NCBI GenBank assembly: GCA_900317685.1
Contig: ONHQ01000014.1
Location: 1 to 62,208, forward strand
DNA length: 62,208 bases
Reading direction: 5' to 3'
DNA from: an uncultured Prevotella sp.
Lineage (GTDB): Bacteria > Bacteroidota > Bacteroidia > Bacteroidales > Bacteroidaceae
In this document: positions 1-7,286 of the stretch, piece by piece
Layout: every line of letters begins with the position of its first letter
How positions within the stretch are numbered: position 1 is the first letter of the stretch
Translations under genes and position numbers: made by a program
The notes under the pieces: model-generated
Told to the model about the DNA's origin: nothing
What the model saw: the letters and a program-made list of their open reading frames with translations, nothing else
Databases searched by the model: none

Positions 1-76
1 ATTTTGTTCATAGCTATCTGGCTGTGGACCGAATCATCACGTCCATGAAAGTAAGATTCGTTTCTATACAAGAAAC

Positions 77-427
77 TTAACTTATCCCGAACTCAGGTTG
101 ATAAGCACGGGAGTTGTGATGCCACGTGTACCACGGGTTCCACCACTCGGCCATGAGGGTCCATCGCCGTTTGTAGTCAATGGGAAACTCAACCTCGACG
201 TTGGGCGCAAGCATTGCGTCCCACAGTAAGTTGGTCTTCACAGCCCAGCACTCCTTGTTGTCGGTGGTGTCGATCAGGGCGAGTGTGTCGCTGGATATAT
301 TATATAAGGAGTCGTCAGTATTTACACGCATCGTGATGATCGTGTCACGCGTCGTCGTATTGCCCGCATGGGCGGCGGGACAAATGGCGGCGGCCATAAA
401 CATGGTGAAAATACTGACCATTTTCAT
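77..427 (-). pseudogene. DUF3575-like outer-membrane-associated protein, 3'-truncated
   Basis: The 116-residue product starts with a signal peptide (hydrophobic stretch ending near AHA, about residue 21), followed by a low-complexity linker and then the opening block of the DUF3575 family: WAVKTNLLWDAMLAPNVEVE (about residues 61-80) and a Trp/Tyr-rich segment. DUF3575 proteins of Bacteroidales are normally about 180-200 residues and continue into further beta strands; here the frame stops at a TAA after FGIS. The DNA beyond the stop, toward the window edge, does not resemble the rest of the family in any frame. I read it as a 3'-truncated gene, probably non-functional, although a short natural variant is possible. 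The function of the family is unknown. Confidence 0.6.
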
Positions 428-933
428 TGTCTCATCGTCGATTACAACGTTGTGAGTGGATATATGCTTTTTCTTCTCCCCGGTATGTGGTCTGCAAGTT
501 TCTTAGAACAGACACGGTGGAAGTACAACGTCTTTTTGTTTTTGCACCACTTTGTTTTATGGTCTTTTCTCTTTTATGTTAAACTGTCTGTATTGGTACA
601 GTTGCAAAGACTTTTGGTCGTGGCGGAGATGTCGTGTGCTTCGTGGTGCTGTTATAAAGTCATAACACTCCACCATGCTGCAAAAATAATATTTTTATTT
701 AAAAAACAAAAATATTTCGAAGTGTTTTTTATAAAAAGCGCTTTTTTGAGTAATTTCTTCGCCTTTACTAACTATTTTGCGATGGTGACAGTGGTCTACA
801 CCTTATTATATATATCGCGCGAGGACTATCTCAAAGCGACATGGCAGTACAAAGAAAGGAGTAAAACGTTGGAGTTTTTGAATTGAGATTGAGAAATAAT
901 GATTATCTTTGCACAACATAAAAGCAAATCAGC
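428..933. other. AT-rich gene-free stretch
   Basis: About 500 bases between the divergent DUF3575-like and HU genes. The plus-strand open frame through it is Cys/Phe/Leu-rich, lacks a recognisable domain and is judged non-coding. It contains TACACCTTATTATATATA (about 797-814), a string that recurs in other intergenic regions of the window, and the HU promoter at its right end. Confidence 0.5.
877..911 (+). promoter_or_regulatory. Bacteroidetes promoter of the HU gene
   Basis: TATCTTTG at 904-911 matches the -7 consensus TAnnTTTG. A TTTG at 877-880 is the nearest -33-like element, with a spacing of 23 nt that is slightly long, so the -33 assignment is weak. The HU start codon lies 22 nt downstream. 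Confidence 0.6.
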
Positions 934-1227
934 ATGAATAGAACACAACTTACCGATGCCGTAGCTTCTTCGCTGCAGGTGTCGAAAGCGCAGGCCGCCA
1001 ACTGCATCAACGCTGTGCTGGGCGCCATCGCCGACAATCTCACTGAGGGAGATCAGGAGGTTGCCATCCCAGACTTCGGGCGGTTCTTCGTCAAAAGCGT
1101 TGCTGCAAGACAGTACGTCAACCCTACGAACAAAGAGAAAATCATGGTAGAGGCTCACGACAAACTCGTCTTCAAACCCTCCGACAACATGGGTTACTAC
1201 TCCCGTAAACACGCCGTCAACAAGTAA
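934..1227 (+). CDS. hup: HU family DNA-binding protein
   Basis: Small basic histone-like protein of 97 residues. The N-terminal helical dimerisation part (NRTQLTDAVASSLQVSKAQA) is followed by the beta-arm region containing the HU signature: VAIPDFGRFFVKSVAARQYVNP corresponds to the family pattern in which the glycine-phenylalanine turn precedes the DNA-embracing arm. HU bends and compacts DNA non-specifically in the nucleoid. The start is 22 nt downstream of a clear TAnnTTTG promoter, and a rho-independent hairpin follows at 1265-1306, so this is a single-gene transcript. It is one of two HU-fold genes in tandem; this one is the plain 90-100 residue type and the next is the longer Bacteroidetes-specific type. 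Confidence 0.93.
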   Translation: MNRTQLTDAVASSLQVSKAQAANCINAVLGAIADNLTEGDQEVAIPDFGRFFVKSVAARQYVNPTNKEKIMVEAHDKLVFKPSDNMGYYSRKHAVNK

Positions 1228-1264
1228 GACACGGCTCGGGAGACTTTCTTCCAACTATTTTCTT

Positions 1265-1306
1265 ACCGCAACCGTCCATTGATCCTAAGGACTGCTGCGG
1301 TTTTTT
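1265..1306 (+). terminator. Rho-independent terminator after the HU gene
   Basis: Imperfect stem ACCGCAACCGTCC / GGACTGCTGCGGT with an 11-nt loop, followed by six T. It lies 40 nt after the HU stop codon. Confidence 0.8.
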
Positions 1307-1355
1307 ATGCCCTCATTTCATAAGGATTACACGACGAAAGTAGTATATAAACAGC

Positions 1356-1395
1356 AATAACGCGCTATAACGTGCAGTAACGAGCAATAACGTGC
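1356..1395 (+). repeat. Four 10-bp direct repeats upstream of the second HU-type gene
   Basis: Units AATAACGCGC, TATAACGTGC, AGTAACGAGC and AATAACGTGC lie head to tail with an exact 10-bp period, and a degenerate fifth unit follows. They end about 20 bp upstream of the -7 box at 1417, so they overlap or abut the -33 region. A period close to one DNA helical turn places every unit on the same face, as expected for an operator bound by an oligomer. No regulator can be assigned from the sequence. Confidence 0.7.
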
Positions 1396-1416
1396 ACCTA
1401 CGCAGGCACGAGTTAG

Positions 1417-1424
1417 TAACTTTG
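1417..1424 (+). promoter_or_regulatory. -7 box of the HU-like gene
   Basis: TAACTTTG matches TAnnTTTG, 85 nt before the start codon at 1510, leaving an untranslated leader of about 75 nt. The phased repeats at 1356-1395 take the place of a normal -33 box. Confidence 0.65.
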
Positions 1425-1509
1425 CAAACGTAAACAAAAGACCTCACCTACCCTCCTAATAAGAGACCGAGGCAAGAGGAACCTGTTTTAATTTTAAATT
1501 TACTGTATT

Positions 1510-2052
1510 ATGTCTATTTTTTATCGTTTGTATCAGAACAAGCTCAAGGACAGCAAGAGCTTCGGTAAGTACTACGCCCGTGCTATCCACACCGATACTG
1601 TGGATCTCGACGACATCGCCGACGTCATCGAGCGCAACTGTACGCTGAAGCGCTCCGACGTGAAGGCCTGCCTGACTGAACTTGTGGAGGTCATGCGCGA
1701 TGCGCTGCAGAGTTCCAACAAGGTGCGCCTCAACGGCTTGGGTATGTTCAAGATCAATGTCAAGTCGTCAGGCGTTGAGGACCCCAGCTCTTTCAATGGT
1801 AACAACATCATCGGCTATCGTGTGATCTTCAGCCCTGAGCACACCGTCATCAAGGCCAAGGGTACGGTCGATGCCGCGGGTAAGGCCATCGGAACCCATG
1901 TGAACAGCTACTATCTCTTTGATGGCATTTCCGCCAAGCGCGCCTCGCTGTCTGGAGGTAAGACTGCTGCTGACACTACTCCGACTGACAGCGGACAAGG
2001 CAGCGGCTCCGCATCCACTGGTGGCGCGGACGACAAGGGCTTGAATCCTTAA
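1510..2052 (+). CDS. Long HU-type DNA-binding protein (Bacteroidetes HU/IHF-like)
   Basis: A 180-residue protein whose first about 125 residues show the longer HU-fold family of Bacteroidetes: opening YRLYQNKLKDSKSFGKYYAR, the helix region LKRSDVKACLTELVEVMRDA and the conserved NKVRLNGLGMFKINVKSSG turn. The C-terminal about 45 residues are a Gly/Ser/Thr/Asp-rich disordered tail. Proteins of this type are usually followed in Bacteroidales by a very small membrane peptide and a cell-wall-active protein, exactly the layout seen here (2427-2985). The role of the cassette is not established. The upstream region carries phased 10-bp repeats, suggesting specific regulation. Confidence 0.85.
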   Translation: MSIFYRLYQNKLKDSKSFGKYYARAIHTDTVDLDDIADVIERNCTLKRSDVKACLTELVEVMRDALQSSNKVRLNGLGMFKINVKSSGVEDPSSFNGNNIIGYRVIFSPEHTVIKAKGTVDAAGKAIGTHVNSYYLFDGISAKRASLSGGKTAADTTPTDSGQGSGSASTGGADDKGLNP

Positions 2053-2080
2053 AGATCAATAGGCTCTGCCACAAAACACA

Positions 2081-2158
2081 GCCTCACCCCCATGCCCCTC
2101 TCCAAGGGGAGAGGGGGGAGCCTCACCCCCAACCCCTCTCCAAGGGGAGAGGGGAGTA
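2081..2158. repeat. GC-rich palindrome family, tandem pair
   Basis: Two copies of a unit made of GCCTCACCCCC, a short spacer and the palindrome CCCTCTCC-AAGG-GGAGAGGG. It is one of about a dozen loci of this family between 2 and 19 kb. It lies 29 bases after a stop codon and faces an inverted pair at 2306-2380. Confidence 0.85.
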
Positions 2159-2220
2159 AAATGAGTGATAAACAATATTTTTGCGATGATATGAAGGTTA
2201 TTACAGATGCAATGTAATGT

Positions 2221-2261
2221 CCGCTGAGGGCAGTTTCCGGGAGGGCCGCTGCCCTCAGCGG
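2221..2261. repeat. Inverted repeat, also present at 51.8 kb
   Basis: Arms CCGCTGAGGGCAG and CTGCCCTCAGCGG form a perfect 13-bp stem around a 15-nt loop. The left arm with its preceding GCAATGT and following GGCCTTAC context recurs at 51811-51855 without the right arm. Confidence 0.7.
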
Positions 2262-2305
2262 CCTTACTAAGATACGGCTGCTGGAAATTGTTTATCCAAC
2301 ATTTC

Positions 2306-2380
2306 ACTCCCCCTCTCCCTTTGGAGAGGGGCATGGGGGTGAGGCTTTTTTTGAGAGGGGCACGGGGGTGAGGCTTTTTT
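2306..2380. repeat. GC-rich palindrome family, inverted pair
   Basis: Two copies in the opposite orientation to 2081-2158, ending in GGGGGTGAGGCTTTTTT. The second copy is 5'-truncated and lacks the left palindrome arm. Confidence 0.8.
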
Positions 2381-2426
2381 GGGGACTGAGGCTGTTGTGG
2401 CTATCTAAACTAAAATTCAGAACAAT

Positions 2427-2561
2427 ATGAAAATCAAACAAATTGTACGGCTGCTGAGCCTGTTGGCCAGTGTGCTCTCTGCTGTTATCAACTATGTCAA
2501 GAACCTCAAAGACAACGACGACGATGAGGACAAGGAAGAAGATCATTCCAAGGGGAATTAG
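2427..2561 (+). CDS. Tiny membrane peptide, smalltalk-type
   Basis: 44-residue product: a short basic start (MKIKQIVR), a hydrophobic helix LLSLLASVLSAVINYV (about residues 9-24) and a strongly charged tail rich in Asp, Glu and Lys. In Bacteroidales, peptides of about 30-45 residues with one membrane helix (named smalltalk proteins in public annotation) lie between an HU-type gene and a cell-wall amidase gene; position and character fit here. It overlaps the start of the next gene by 38 nt in another frame, suggesting translational coupling. Alternatives such as a toxin or a phage holin-like role cannot be excluded. No function is known. Confidence 0.6.
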   Translation: MKIKQIVRLLSLLASVLSAVINYVKNLKDNDDDEDKEEDHSKGN

Positions 2562-2985
2562 AAACAACAACCCGCTCAACATCAGGCGGACGCGCACACA
2601 ATGGAAGGGAATGACACAGAGACAGACGGATCCCGCCTTTTGTCAGTTCAGCGAGATGCGCTATGGCCTTCGTGCCGCCTTCATCGTGCTTCATACCTAT
2701 GTGACGCGCCACCACCTCAATACGCTGAGGAAGGTGATTGGCCGATGGGCTCCGCCACCGGAAAATAATCCCTCTACCTATCTCCTCTATATATGTCTGC
2801 GCACGGGATGGCCACCTAACAAGCCGCTGCCACCAATGGATGCCGAGAGTGTCTTCTGGCCGCTCCTTGTTGAGGCGATGGCCGAGGAGGAGTGTGGCAA
2901 GGATGTGATGACGCAAGGATTGCTCAAACACGAGACGGTGGTGGAAGCGTATAAAAGGCTTACCCTTCAACAAAGGCTCACCTGA
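2524..2985 (+). CDS. P5-like protein of the HU cassette
   Basis: 153 residues from the ATG at 2524, chosen because the residues upstream of it are low-complexity and overlap the small membrane peptide gene. The diagnostic segment is RGIRNNNPLNIR (about residues 11-22), shared by proteins annotated as structural protein P5 in Bacteroides and Prevotella and by some phage wall-degrading proteins, followed by a compact helical region (FSEMRYGLRAAFIVLHTY, about 42-59). In related cassettes this position is occupied by an N-acetylmuramoyl-L-alanine amidase, so a peptidoglycan-directed role is plausible but inferred. The neighbours are a 44-residue membrane peptide and an HU-type protein. Confidence 0.7.
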   Translation: MRTRKKIIPRGIRNNNPLNIRRTRTQWKGMTQRQTDPAFCQFSEMRYGLRAAFIVLHTYVTRHHLNTLRKVIGRWAPPPENNPSTYLLYICLRTGWPPNKPLPPMDAESVFWPLLVEAMAEEECGKDVMTQGLLKHETVVEAYKRLTLQQRLT

Positions 2986-2991
2986 TCCGCA

Positions 2992-3030
2992 GGCCTCACT
3001 CCCCCTCCTCTCCAAGGGGAGAGGGTAGTG
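2992..3030. repeat. GC-rich palindrome family copy
   Basis: Single copy with a TCCTCTCC variant left arm, starting 7 nt after the stop codon of the P5-like gene. Confidence 0.75.
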
Positions 3031-3145
3031 ATACGCTGCAAGGACAGTAGAATGTGATACCTTATTGTTTCTATTCGGGTAATATACCTTATTCGTACTA
3101 CTTAGCCCCTTCTTATGATTAGGCTCCTTACTACTATTATGAATG

Positions 3146-3191
3146 AGCCCCGGACTACGGCTGCAAAGTGCCGATGGTCCGGGGCTTTTTT
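3146..3191 (+). terminator. Strong intrinsic terminator, possibly of an attenuator leader
   Basis: Outer stem AGCCCCGGAC / GTCCGGGGCT and inner stem CGGC / GCCG, followed by six T on the plus strand. It is 160 nt after the P5-like gene. A short frame beginning at 3115 (MIRLLTTIMNEPR) runs into the hairpin, a layout reminiscent of amino-acid leader attenuators, but no biosynthetic gene follows on the plus strand. Confidence 0.7.
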
Positions 3192-3219
3192 GTTTTCCCT
3201 TGCCAGTATATGCATCTGT

Positions 3220-3951
3220 TTATCTCCCTGCCGTGAGCAGGATGACGAGGCCGCTGATGCCAATGTAGGCATAGACGACATATTTGAATACACCATTGGA
3301 GAGGTGGCGGAAGAGATAGCCGCCGAGAGTCGTGCCGATGGCCACGCCGCCGATGCCATAGAGATAGTCGATGCCCACAGTAGTGGTCATAAAGCCGTTG
3401 TAGGCACGCACGAGGGCCATGATGATGTTGCCACTGAGCATATAGATCTGTGCCATCGCCATATACTGGTTCTTGTCCTTCGTTGTGGAGATGAAGTAGA
3501 GCACGGCGGGCGGCCCCTGCATGTTGAAGAAACCACCCATCAGGCCGCTGAGCACGCCGGTGCCGATCTGTGTGGGCAGGGTAGGGCGCAGCCGTATCTT
3601 CTTGTTGAAGAACCAAAAGTAGATGCTGAACAGGATGAGCACTACGCCAAGCACATAGCGCAGCACCACATCGTTGATCTTTTTCAGACAAAAGATCGAC
3701 AGCGTAGAGACGATGATGAAGGCACAGAGGATCGGCACGACGCGGTGCCACTGTACATAGCGGTGCATGCGGATGGCAATATAGATGGAGTTGCTCATGG
3801 CCAGCAGCCCCGTGAGCGTGGTAGCCTCGGCATAGGAGGGCATGAGAAAGGGTAGCATGGTCATGATGAAGATGCCGAAGCCAAAGCCCGTTGTGCGCTG
3901 GATGAAGCTCGCCACGATGCTCAGGAGAAAGATGGGAAGAAGGACGGTCAT
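3220..3951 (-). CDS. TSUP family (TauE/SafE) membrane transporter
   Basis: 243-residue multi-spanning membrane protein. Start chosen at the ATG at 3949-3951 (MTVLLPIFLLSIVASFIQ); the upstream in-frame TTG would lie inside the promoter. Seven to eight hydrophobic segments are visible. Two family-typical glycine-rich blocks, TTGFGFGIFIMTMLPF near the N-terminus and GVLSGLMGGFFNMQGPP in the second half, form the internal repeat of TSUP/TauE proteins, which export or import sulfite, sulfonates or related anions. The substrate cannot be read from sequence. Monocistronic, with its own promoter and no partner gene. Confidence 0.85.
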   Translation of the reverse strand: MTVLLPIFLLSIVASFIQRTTGFGFGIFIMTMLPFLMPSYAEATTLTGLLAMSNSIYIAIRMHRYVQWHRVVPILCAFIIVSTLSIFCLKKINDVVLRYVLGVVLILFSIYFWFFNKKIRLRPTLPTQIGTGVLSGLMGGFFNMQGPPAVLYFISTTKDKNQYMAMAQIYMLSGNIIMALVRAYNGFMTTTVGIDYLYGIGGVAIGTTLGGYLFRHLSNGVFKYVVYAYIGISGLVILLTAGR

Positions 3952-3984
3952 CGAGATAAATATGAGATGGTTGGTACTATAGTG

Positions 3985-3992
3985 CAAAGGTA
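3985..3992 (-). promoter_or_regulatory. -7 box of the TSUP gene
   Basis: TACCTTTG on the minus strand, about 33 nt before the chosen ATG. This excludes the more upstream TTG as a start. Confidence 0.65.
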
Positions 3993-4094
3993 CACAATAT
4001 CCTGGATATTTGTGTGGTGTGTGGGTGAAATCGTATCCATCTCAGATGCAATTTGGATCATTGTTGTATCGCTTGATAATTTCGGCGTTCTGAT

Positions 4095-4125
4095 TTTGCG
4101 GTTTTAATTATATTGGTTATCTTTG
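4095..4125 (+). promoter_or_regulatory. Promoter of the GNAT-nitrilase gene
   Basis: -33 box TTTG at 4095-4098 and -7 box TATCTTTG at 4118-4125 with a 19-nt spacer, an exact match to the Bacteroidetes sigma consensus. The gene starts at 4185. Confidence 0.85.
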
Positions 4126-4184
4126 CACGCATAATCAAGGTGAAAGGAAACAGGACGGCAACGTCATGATAAGCGTCAAAAACA

Positions 4185-5750
4185 ATGGAAACGACACATC
4201 AAATCAACAAAGTAGAGCTGCGCACCCTGCGTATGGAGGACTATGACCAGCTCGCAGGCTCTTTCAAGCGCATCTATGGTGACAGCGACGAGTTTTGGAC
4301 CCATGCTCAGATCAAGAAGCTGATTACGATTTTCCCAGAGGGACAGGTGGTGGTCATCGCCGACGGAAAGATCGTGGGCTGCGCACTGAGCATCATCGTA
4401 GACTACGACCTGGTCAAGGGCGACCACACCTATGCGCAGGTGACGGGCAACGAGACCTTCAACACGCACAACCCCAACGGCAACATCCTCTATGGCATTG
4501 AGGTGTTTATCCATCCCGACTACCGTGGGCTCAGACTCGGACGGCGCATGTATGAATACCGTAAGGAGCTCTGCGAGAAGCTCAACCTCAAGGCCATCAT
4601 GTTCGGCGGACGCATTCCCAACTACCACAAATACGCCGACACGATGCGACCGAAAGAGTATATCGAGAAGGTGCGCTCGCGCGAAATCTACGACCCCGTG
4701 CTGAACTTCCAGTTGAGCAATGACTTCCACGTGCGGCGCATCATCCGCAACTATCTGCCCAACGACGAGGAGTCAAAGCACAACGCCTGTCTGCTACAGT
4801 GGGACAATATCTACTACGAGCCCAAGCGCGACCAGAAAGTGGAGCGCAAGCCCACCGTGCGCATCGGCATGGTGCAGTGGCAGATGCGACCGTATAACAG
4901 CATCGATGAACTCTTTGAGCAGGTGGAGTTCTTCGTAGACTCGGTGTCGGACTATAAGAGTGACTTCATCCTCTTTCCCGAGTACTTCAATGCCCCGCTC
5001 ATGGCCCGCTACAACGACCTCGGCGAGGCAGAGTCGATACGTGCGCTGGCAAAATACACCGACAAAATCCGCGACCGCTTCCGCGAGCTCGCCATCAGCT
5101 ACAACATCAACATCATCACGGGATCCATGCCTTACGTCAAGGAGGACGGCGGTCTCTACAACGTGGGCTTCCTCATCCGCCGCGACGGTACCGACGAGAT
5201 GTACGAGAAGATCCACGTCACACCCGACGAGGTGAAGTGCTGGGGACTCAATGGTGGCAGCGCCATCCGCACCTTCGACACCGACTGCGGAAAGATTGGT
5301 GTGGTGATCTGCTACGACGTGGAGTTCCCGGAGCTCTCGCGTCTGCTTGCCGCGCAGGGTATGCAGATCCTCTTCGTGCCGTTTATGACGGACACGCAGA
5401 ATGCCTATGCCCGTGTGCGCATCTGTGCACAGGCGCGCGCCATCGAGAACGAGTGCTATGTGGCTATTGCCGGTAGTGTGGGCAACCTGCCGCGTGTGCA
5501 CAACATGGACATCCAGTATGCCCAAAGTGCTGTCTTCACGCCCTGTGACTTCCCATTCCCCAACGATGGACGCCGTGCAGAAGCAACTCCCAACACCGAG
5601 ATGATCCTTGTGGCTGACGTAGACCTTACCCGCCTCAACCAGCTCCATACTTACGGTTCCGTGCGCAATCTGCTCGACAGAAGAACGGATCTGTATGAAG
5701 TAAAGTTAACGCCTCACCCCCGAACCCCTCTCCCAAGGAGAGGGGAGTGA
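4185..5750 (+). CDS. GNAT acetyltransferase-carbon/nitrogen hydrolase fusion
   Basis: 521 residues. Residues about 10-190 are a GNAT N-acetyltransferase domain (acetyl-CoA loop region HPDYRGLRLGRRMYEYRK, 110-127). Residues about 224-490 are a nitrilase-superfamily amidohydrolase with the catalytic triad Glu266 (FILFPEYF), Lys342 (YEKIHVTPDE) and Cys376 (VVICYDVEFPE). The same fusion is known in Bacillus YhcX; the substrate is unknown, probably a small amide or N-carbamoyl compound. Cytosolic, monocistronic. Odd point: the last about 14 residues (LTPHPRTPLPRRGE) are encoded entirely by a copy of the GC-rich palindrome, so the original C-terminus at about TDLYEVK has been extended by a repeat. 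Confidence 0.9.
   Translation: METTHQINKVELRTLRMEDYDQLAGSFKRIYGDSDEFWTHAQIKKLITIFPEGQVVVIADGKIVGCALSIIVDYDLVKGDHTYAQVTGNETFNTHNPNGNILYGIEVFIHPDYRGLRLGRRMYEYRKELCEKLNLKAIMFGGRIPNYHKYADTMRPKEYIEKVRSREIYDPVLNFQLSNDFHVRRIIRNYLPNDEESKHNACLLQWDNIYYEPKRDQKVERKPTVRIGMVQWQMRPYNSIDELFEQVEFFVDSVSDYKSDFILFPEYFNAPLMARYNDLGEAESIRALAKYTDKIRDRFRELAISYNINIITGSMPYVKEDGGLYNVGFLIRRDGTDEMYEKIHVTPDEVKCWGLNGGSAIRTFDTDCGKIGVVICYDVEFPELSRLLAAQGMQILFVPFMTDTQNAYARVRICAQARAIENECYVAIAGSVGNLPRVHNMDIQYAQSAVFTPCDFPFPNDGRRAEATPNTEMILVADVDLTRLNQLHTYGSVRNLLDRRTDLYEVKLTPHPRTPLPRRGE
5711..5750. repeat. GC-rich palindrome copy inside a coding 3' end
   Basis: GCCTCACCCCC unit with palindrome ACCCCTCTCCCAAGGAGAGGGG. It supplies the final codons and stop of the GNAT-nitrilase gene. 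Confidence 0.8.
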
Positions 5751-5764
5751 TTACCTTCAAGTGA

Positions 5765-5933
5765 TGAATGTGGTAGGAAGATGCAAGTGGTGGAAGTGTG
5801 TGGTGGTGTAAGTAGTGAATGTGGTAGGAAGGTGCAAGGAGTGTATATATATATAATTAATATAATGATGATAGATGCACAACAACATCATTGTAAGACG
5901 CAACAATATCAATAGTAAGACGCAACAATATCA
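5765..5933. repeat. Intergenic short direct repeats
   Basis: TGAATGTGGTAGGAAG occurs at 5765 and 5816 (51-bp period), and GTAAGACGCAACAATATCA at 5893 and 5915 (22-bp period). An AT-rich TATATATATATAATTAATAT segment lies between the pairs. No gene is seen from 5751 to 5952. Confidence 0.6.
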
Positions 5934-5952
5934 TAGTAAACCATAACACTGT

Positions 5953-6729
5953 ATGAAGAAACACAGTACTTTAGAGCACGATAATATACCGTTTAACCCT
6001 GTAACTACTCCCCTCTCCCTCGGAGAGGGGCAAGGGGGTGAGGCTTTTTCTTCTTTCCTCGGAGAGGGGTTCGGGGGTGAGGCTGGAGAGCTTGGTGATC
6101 CTTCCTTATACATCTTCGACTTCGACGGCACTCTCGGCGACTCCAAGCATCTCATCGTCAAGACCATGCAAGACACATGCCGGAGTCTTGTCATGCCAAT
6201 CCCGACGGAGGATGCATGCGCCGCCACCATTGGACTGCCACTGGAGAAATGCTTTGCCGTGGCCTGCCATATCGACGACGCAACGGCAAAGCATTGTGCT
6301 GCGGTCTACCGCGACATCTTCCAGCGCAACAATCGGCCGGGGGCTGTACCGCCCTTTCCTGGTGTCATCGACACGCTCCGCACGCTCCATGAGCACGGGC
6401 GGCTCATCGCGCTGGCCAGCAGCCGTTGTCACGAGTCGCTGCAAGGCTTTGCTGAGGAGTATGGCATTACCGGCTGGCTCTGTGCCCTCGTTGGCGCTGA
6501 CGACGTGACGCACGCCAAACCTGATGCCGAGCCTGTCAACGTGATCTTGCAGGCCACTGGTTGTAGGCCTGAGGATACGCTTGTCATAGGCGACACCCGT
6601 TTCGACATCCTCATGGGACGCAATGCTGGTGCACACACCTGCGGCGTGACCTACGGCAATGGCTCGCGCGAAGAACTGGAAGAGGCTGGGGCGGAACAGA
6701 TCATAGATCAGTTTGATAAATTAATTTGA
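5953..6729 (+). CDS. HAD-family phosphatase with repeat-encoded N-terminal extension
   Basis: 258 residues. From residue 51 the protein is a phosphoglycolate-phosphatase-like HAD hydrolase: motif I YIFDFDGTLGDS (nucleophile Asp56, acid/base Asp58), motif II region LIALASSR, conserved Lys in HAKPDAEP and motif IV VIGDTRFDILMGRNAG. Cytosolic; the substrate is unknown, probably a sugar phosphate or phosphoglycolate. The first about 50 residues are not part of the family: residues about 17-44 (LSLGEGQGG, LGEGFGGE) are translation of two palindrome copies at 6007-6084. No ATG or GTG lies closer to motif I, so either the start has been displaced upstream through the repeats or initiation uses a rare codon. 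The HD gene follows after 5 nt. Confidence 0.85.
   Translation: MKKHSTLEHDNIPFNPVTTPLSLGEGQGGEAFSSFLGEGFGGEAGELGDPSLYIFDFDGTLGDSKHLIVKTMQDTCRSLVMPIPTEDACAATIGLPLEKCFAVACHIDDATAKHCAAVYRDIFQRNNRPGAVPPFPGVIDTLRTLHEHGRLIALASSRCHESLQGFAEEYGITGWLCALVGADDVTHAKPDAEPVNVILQATGCRPEDTLVIGDTRFDILMGRNAGAHTCGVTYGNGSREELEEAGAEQIIDQFDKLI
6007..6084. repeat. GC-rich palindrome pair read as coding sequence
   Basis: Two copies in the GGGGGTGAGGC-ending orientation. They lie in frame within the 5' end of the HAD gene and encode Gly/Glu-rich peptide. Confidence 0.8.
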
Positions 6730-6734
6730 GAAAT

Positions 6735-7286
6735 ATGGAAGAGACGCAAAAAATTATCGATGCCCTCACTCTCCGCATCATCGACTTCGACAAGGGCGAT
6801 CCCATGCGCATACAACATCTGCTGAAGGTAAACCGCTTCGCGCAGCTCATCGGCCGCGCCGAAGGACTGGACGCCCATACACTGTTTGTCCTAGAGTCAA
6901 CAGCCGTACTGCACGACATCGGCATCCATCCCGCTGAGGCGAAATACGGCAGCAGCAACGGAAAGTATCAAGAGCAGGAAGGACCGGCACCGGCGCGTGC
7001 CATCCTCGAATCGATGCACTACGACGAAGCCGACATCGAGCGCATCTGCTGGCTCATCGCGCACCATCACACCTACAAGCATATCGATGCGCCCGACTAC
7101 CAGATCTTGGTCGAAGCCGACTTCCTCGTCAATCTCTACGAAGACCATATCTCGGAGCACGGCATCGAGGCCGCACGCAAAAACATCTTCAAGACCCAGA
7201 CGGGACTCAAGTTGTTGAAGATGATCTACGAAGAGAAATACGAAGTGAAAAACGAAAACCATATCAAAGGAGAACAACCATGTTAA
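6735..7286 (+). CDS. HD-domain metal-dependent phosphohydrolase
   Basis: 183 residues from the ATG at 6735 (an upstream TTG is ignored). The HD superfamily signature is clear: a first His in RIQHLLKVNRFAQ, the paired VLHDIGIH (His-Asp), a later AHHH in CWLIAHHHTY, and an Asp in LVEADFLVNLYED. Such proteins hydrolyse phosphate esters of nucleotides or cyclic nucleotides; the specific substrate is not evident. The gene is co-directional with the HAD gene (5 nt upstream), and its last 7 nt overlap crcB, so these form an operon. Confidence 0.85.
   Translation: MEETQKIIDALTLRIIDFDKGDPMRIQHLLKVNRFAQLIGRAEGLDAHTLFVLESTAVLHDIGIHPAEAKYGSSNGKYQEQEGPAPARAILESMHYDEADIERICWLIAHHHTYKHIDAPDYQILVEADFLVNLYEDHISEHGIEAARKNIFKTQTGLKLLKMIYEEKYEVKNENHIKGEQPC

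Noticed and set aside
368-886. Plus-strand open frame of 172 codons
   Set aside because: Cys/Phe/Leu-rich translation of AT-rich DNA, antisense to the DUF3575 start at one end, no ribosome site and no domain; it also covers the region before the HU promoter.
2081-2158. Interpretation of the GC-rich palindromes as ordinary terminators
   Set aside because: They lack T-tracts in most copies, occur in both orientations and inside coding sequence, and share extended flanks, so they are a repeat family, although individual copies might also terminate transcription.
3115-3855. Plus-strand open frame of 246 codons
   Set aside because: Antisense to the TSUP transporter, whose membrane helices and family motifs are clear; the translation is His/Asp/Glu-rich shadow sequence.
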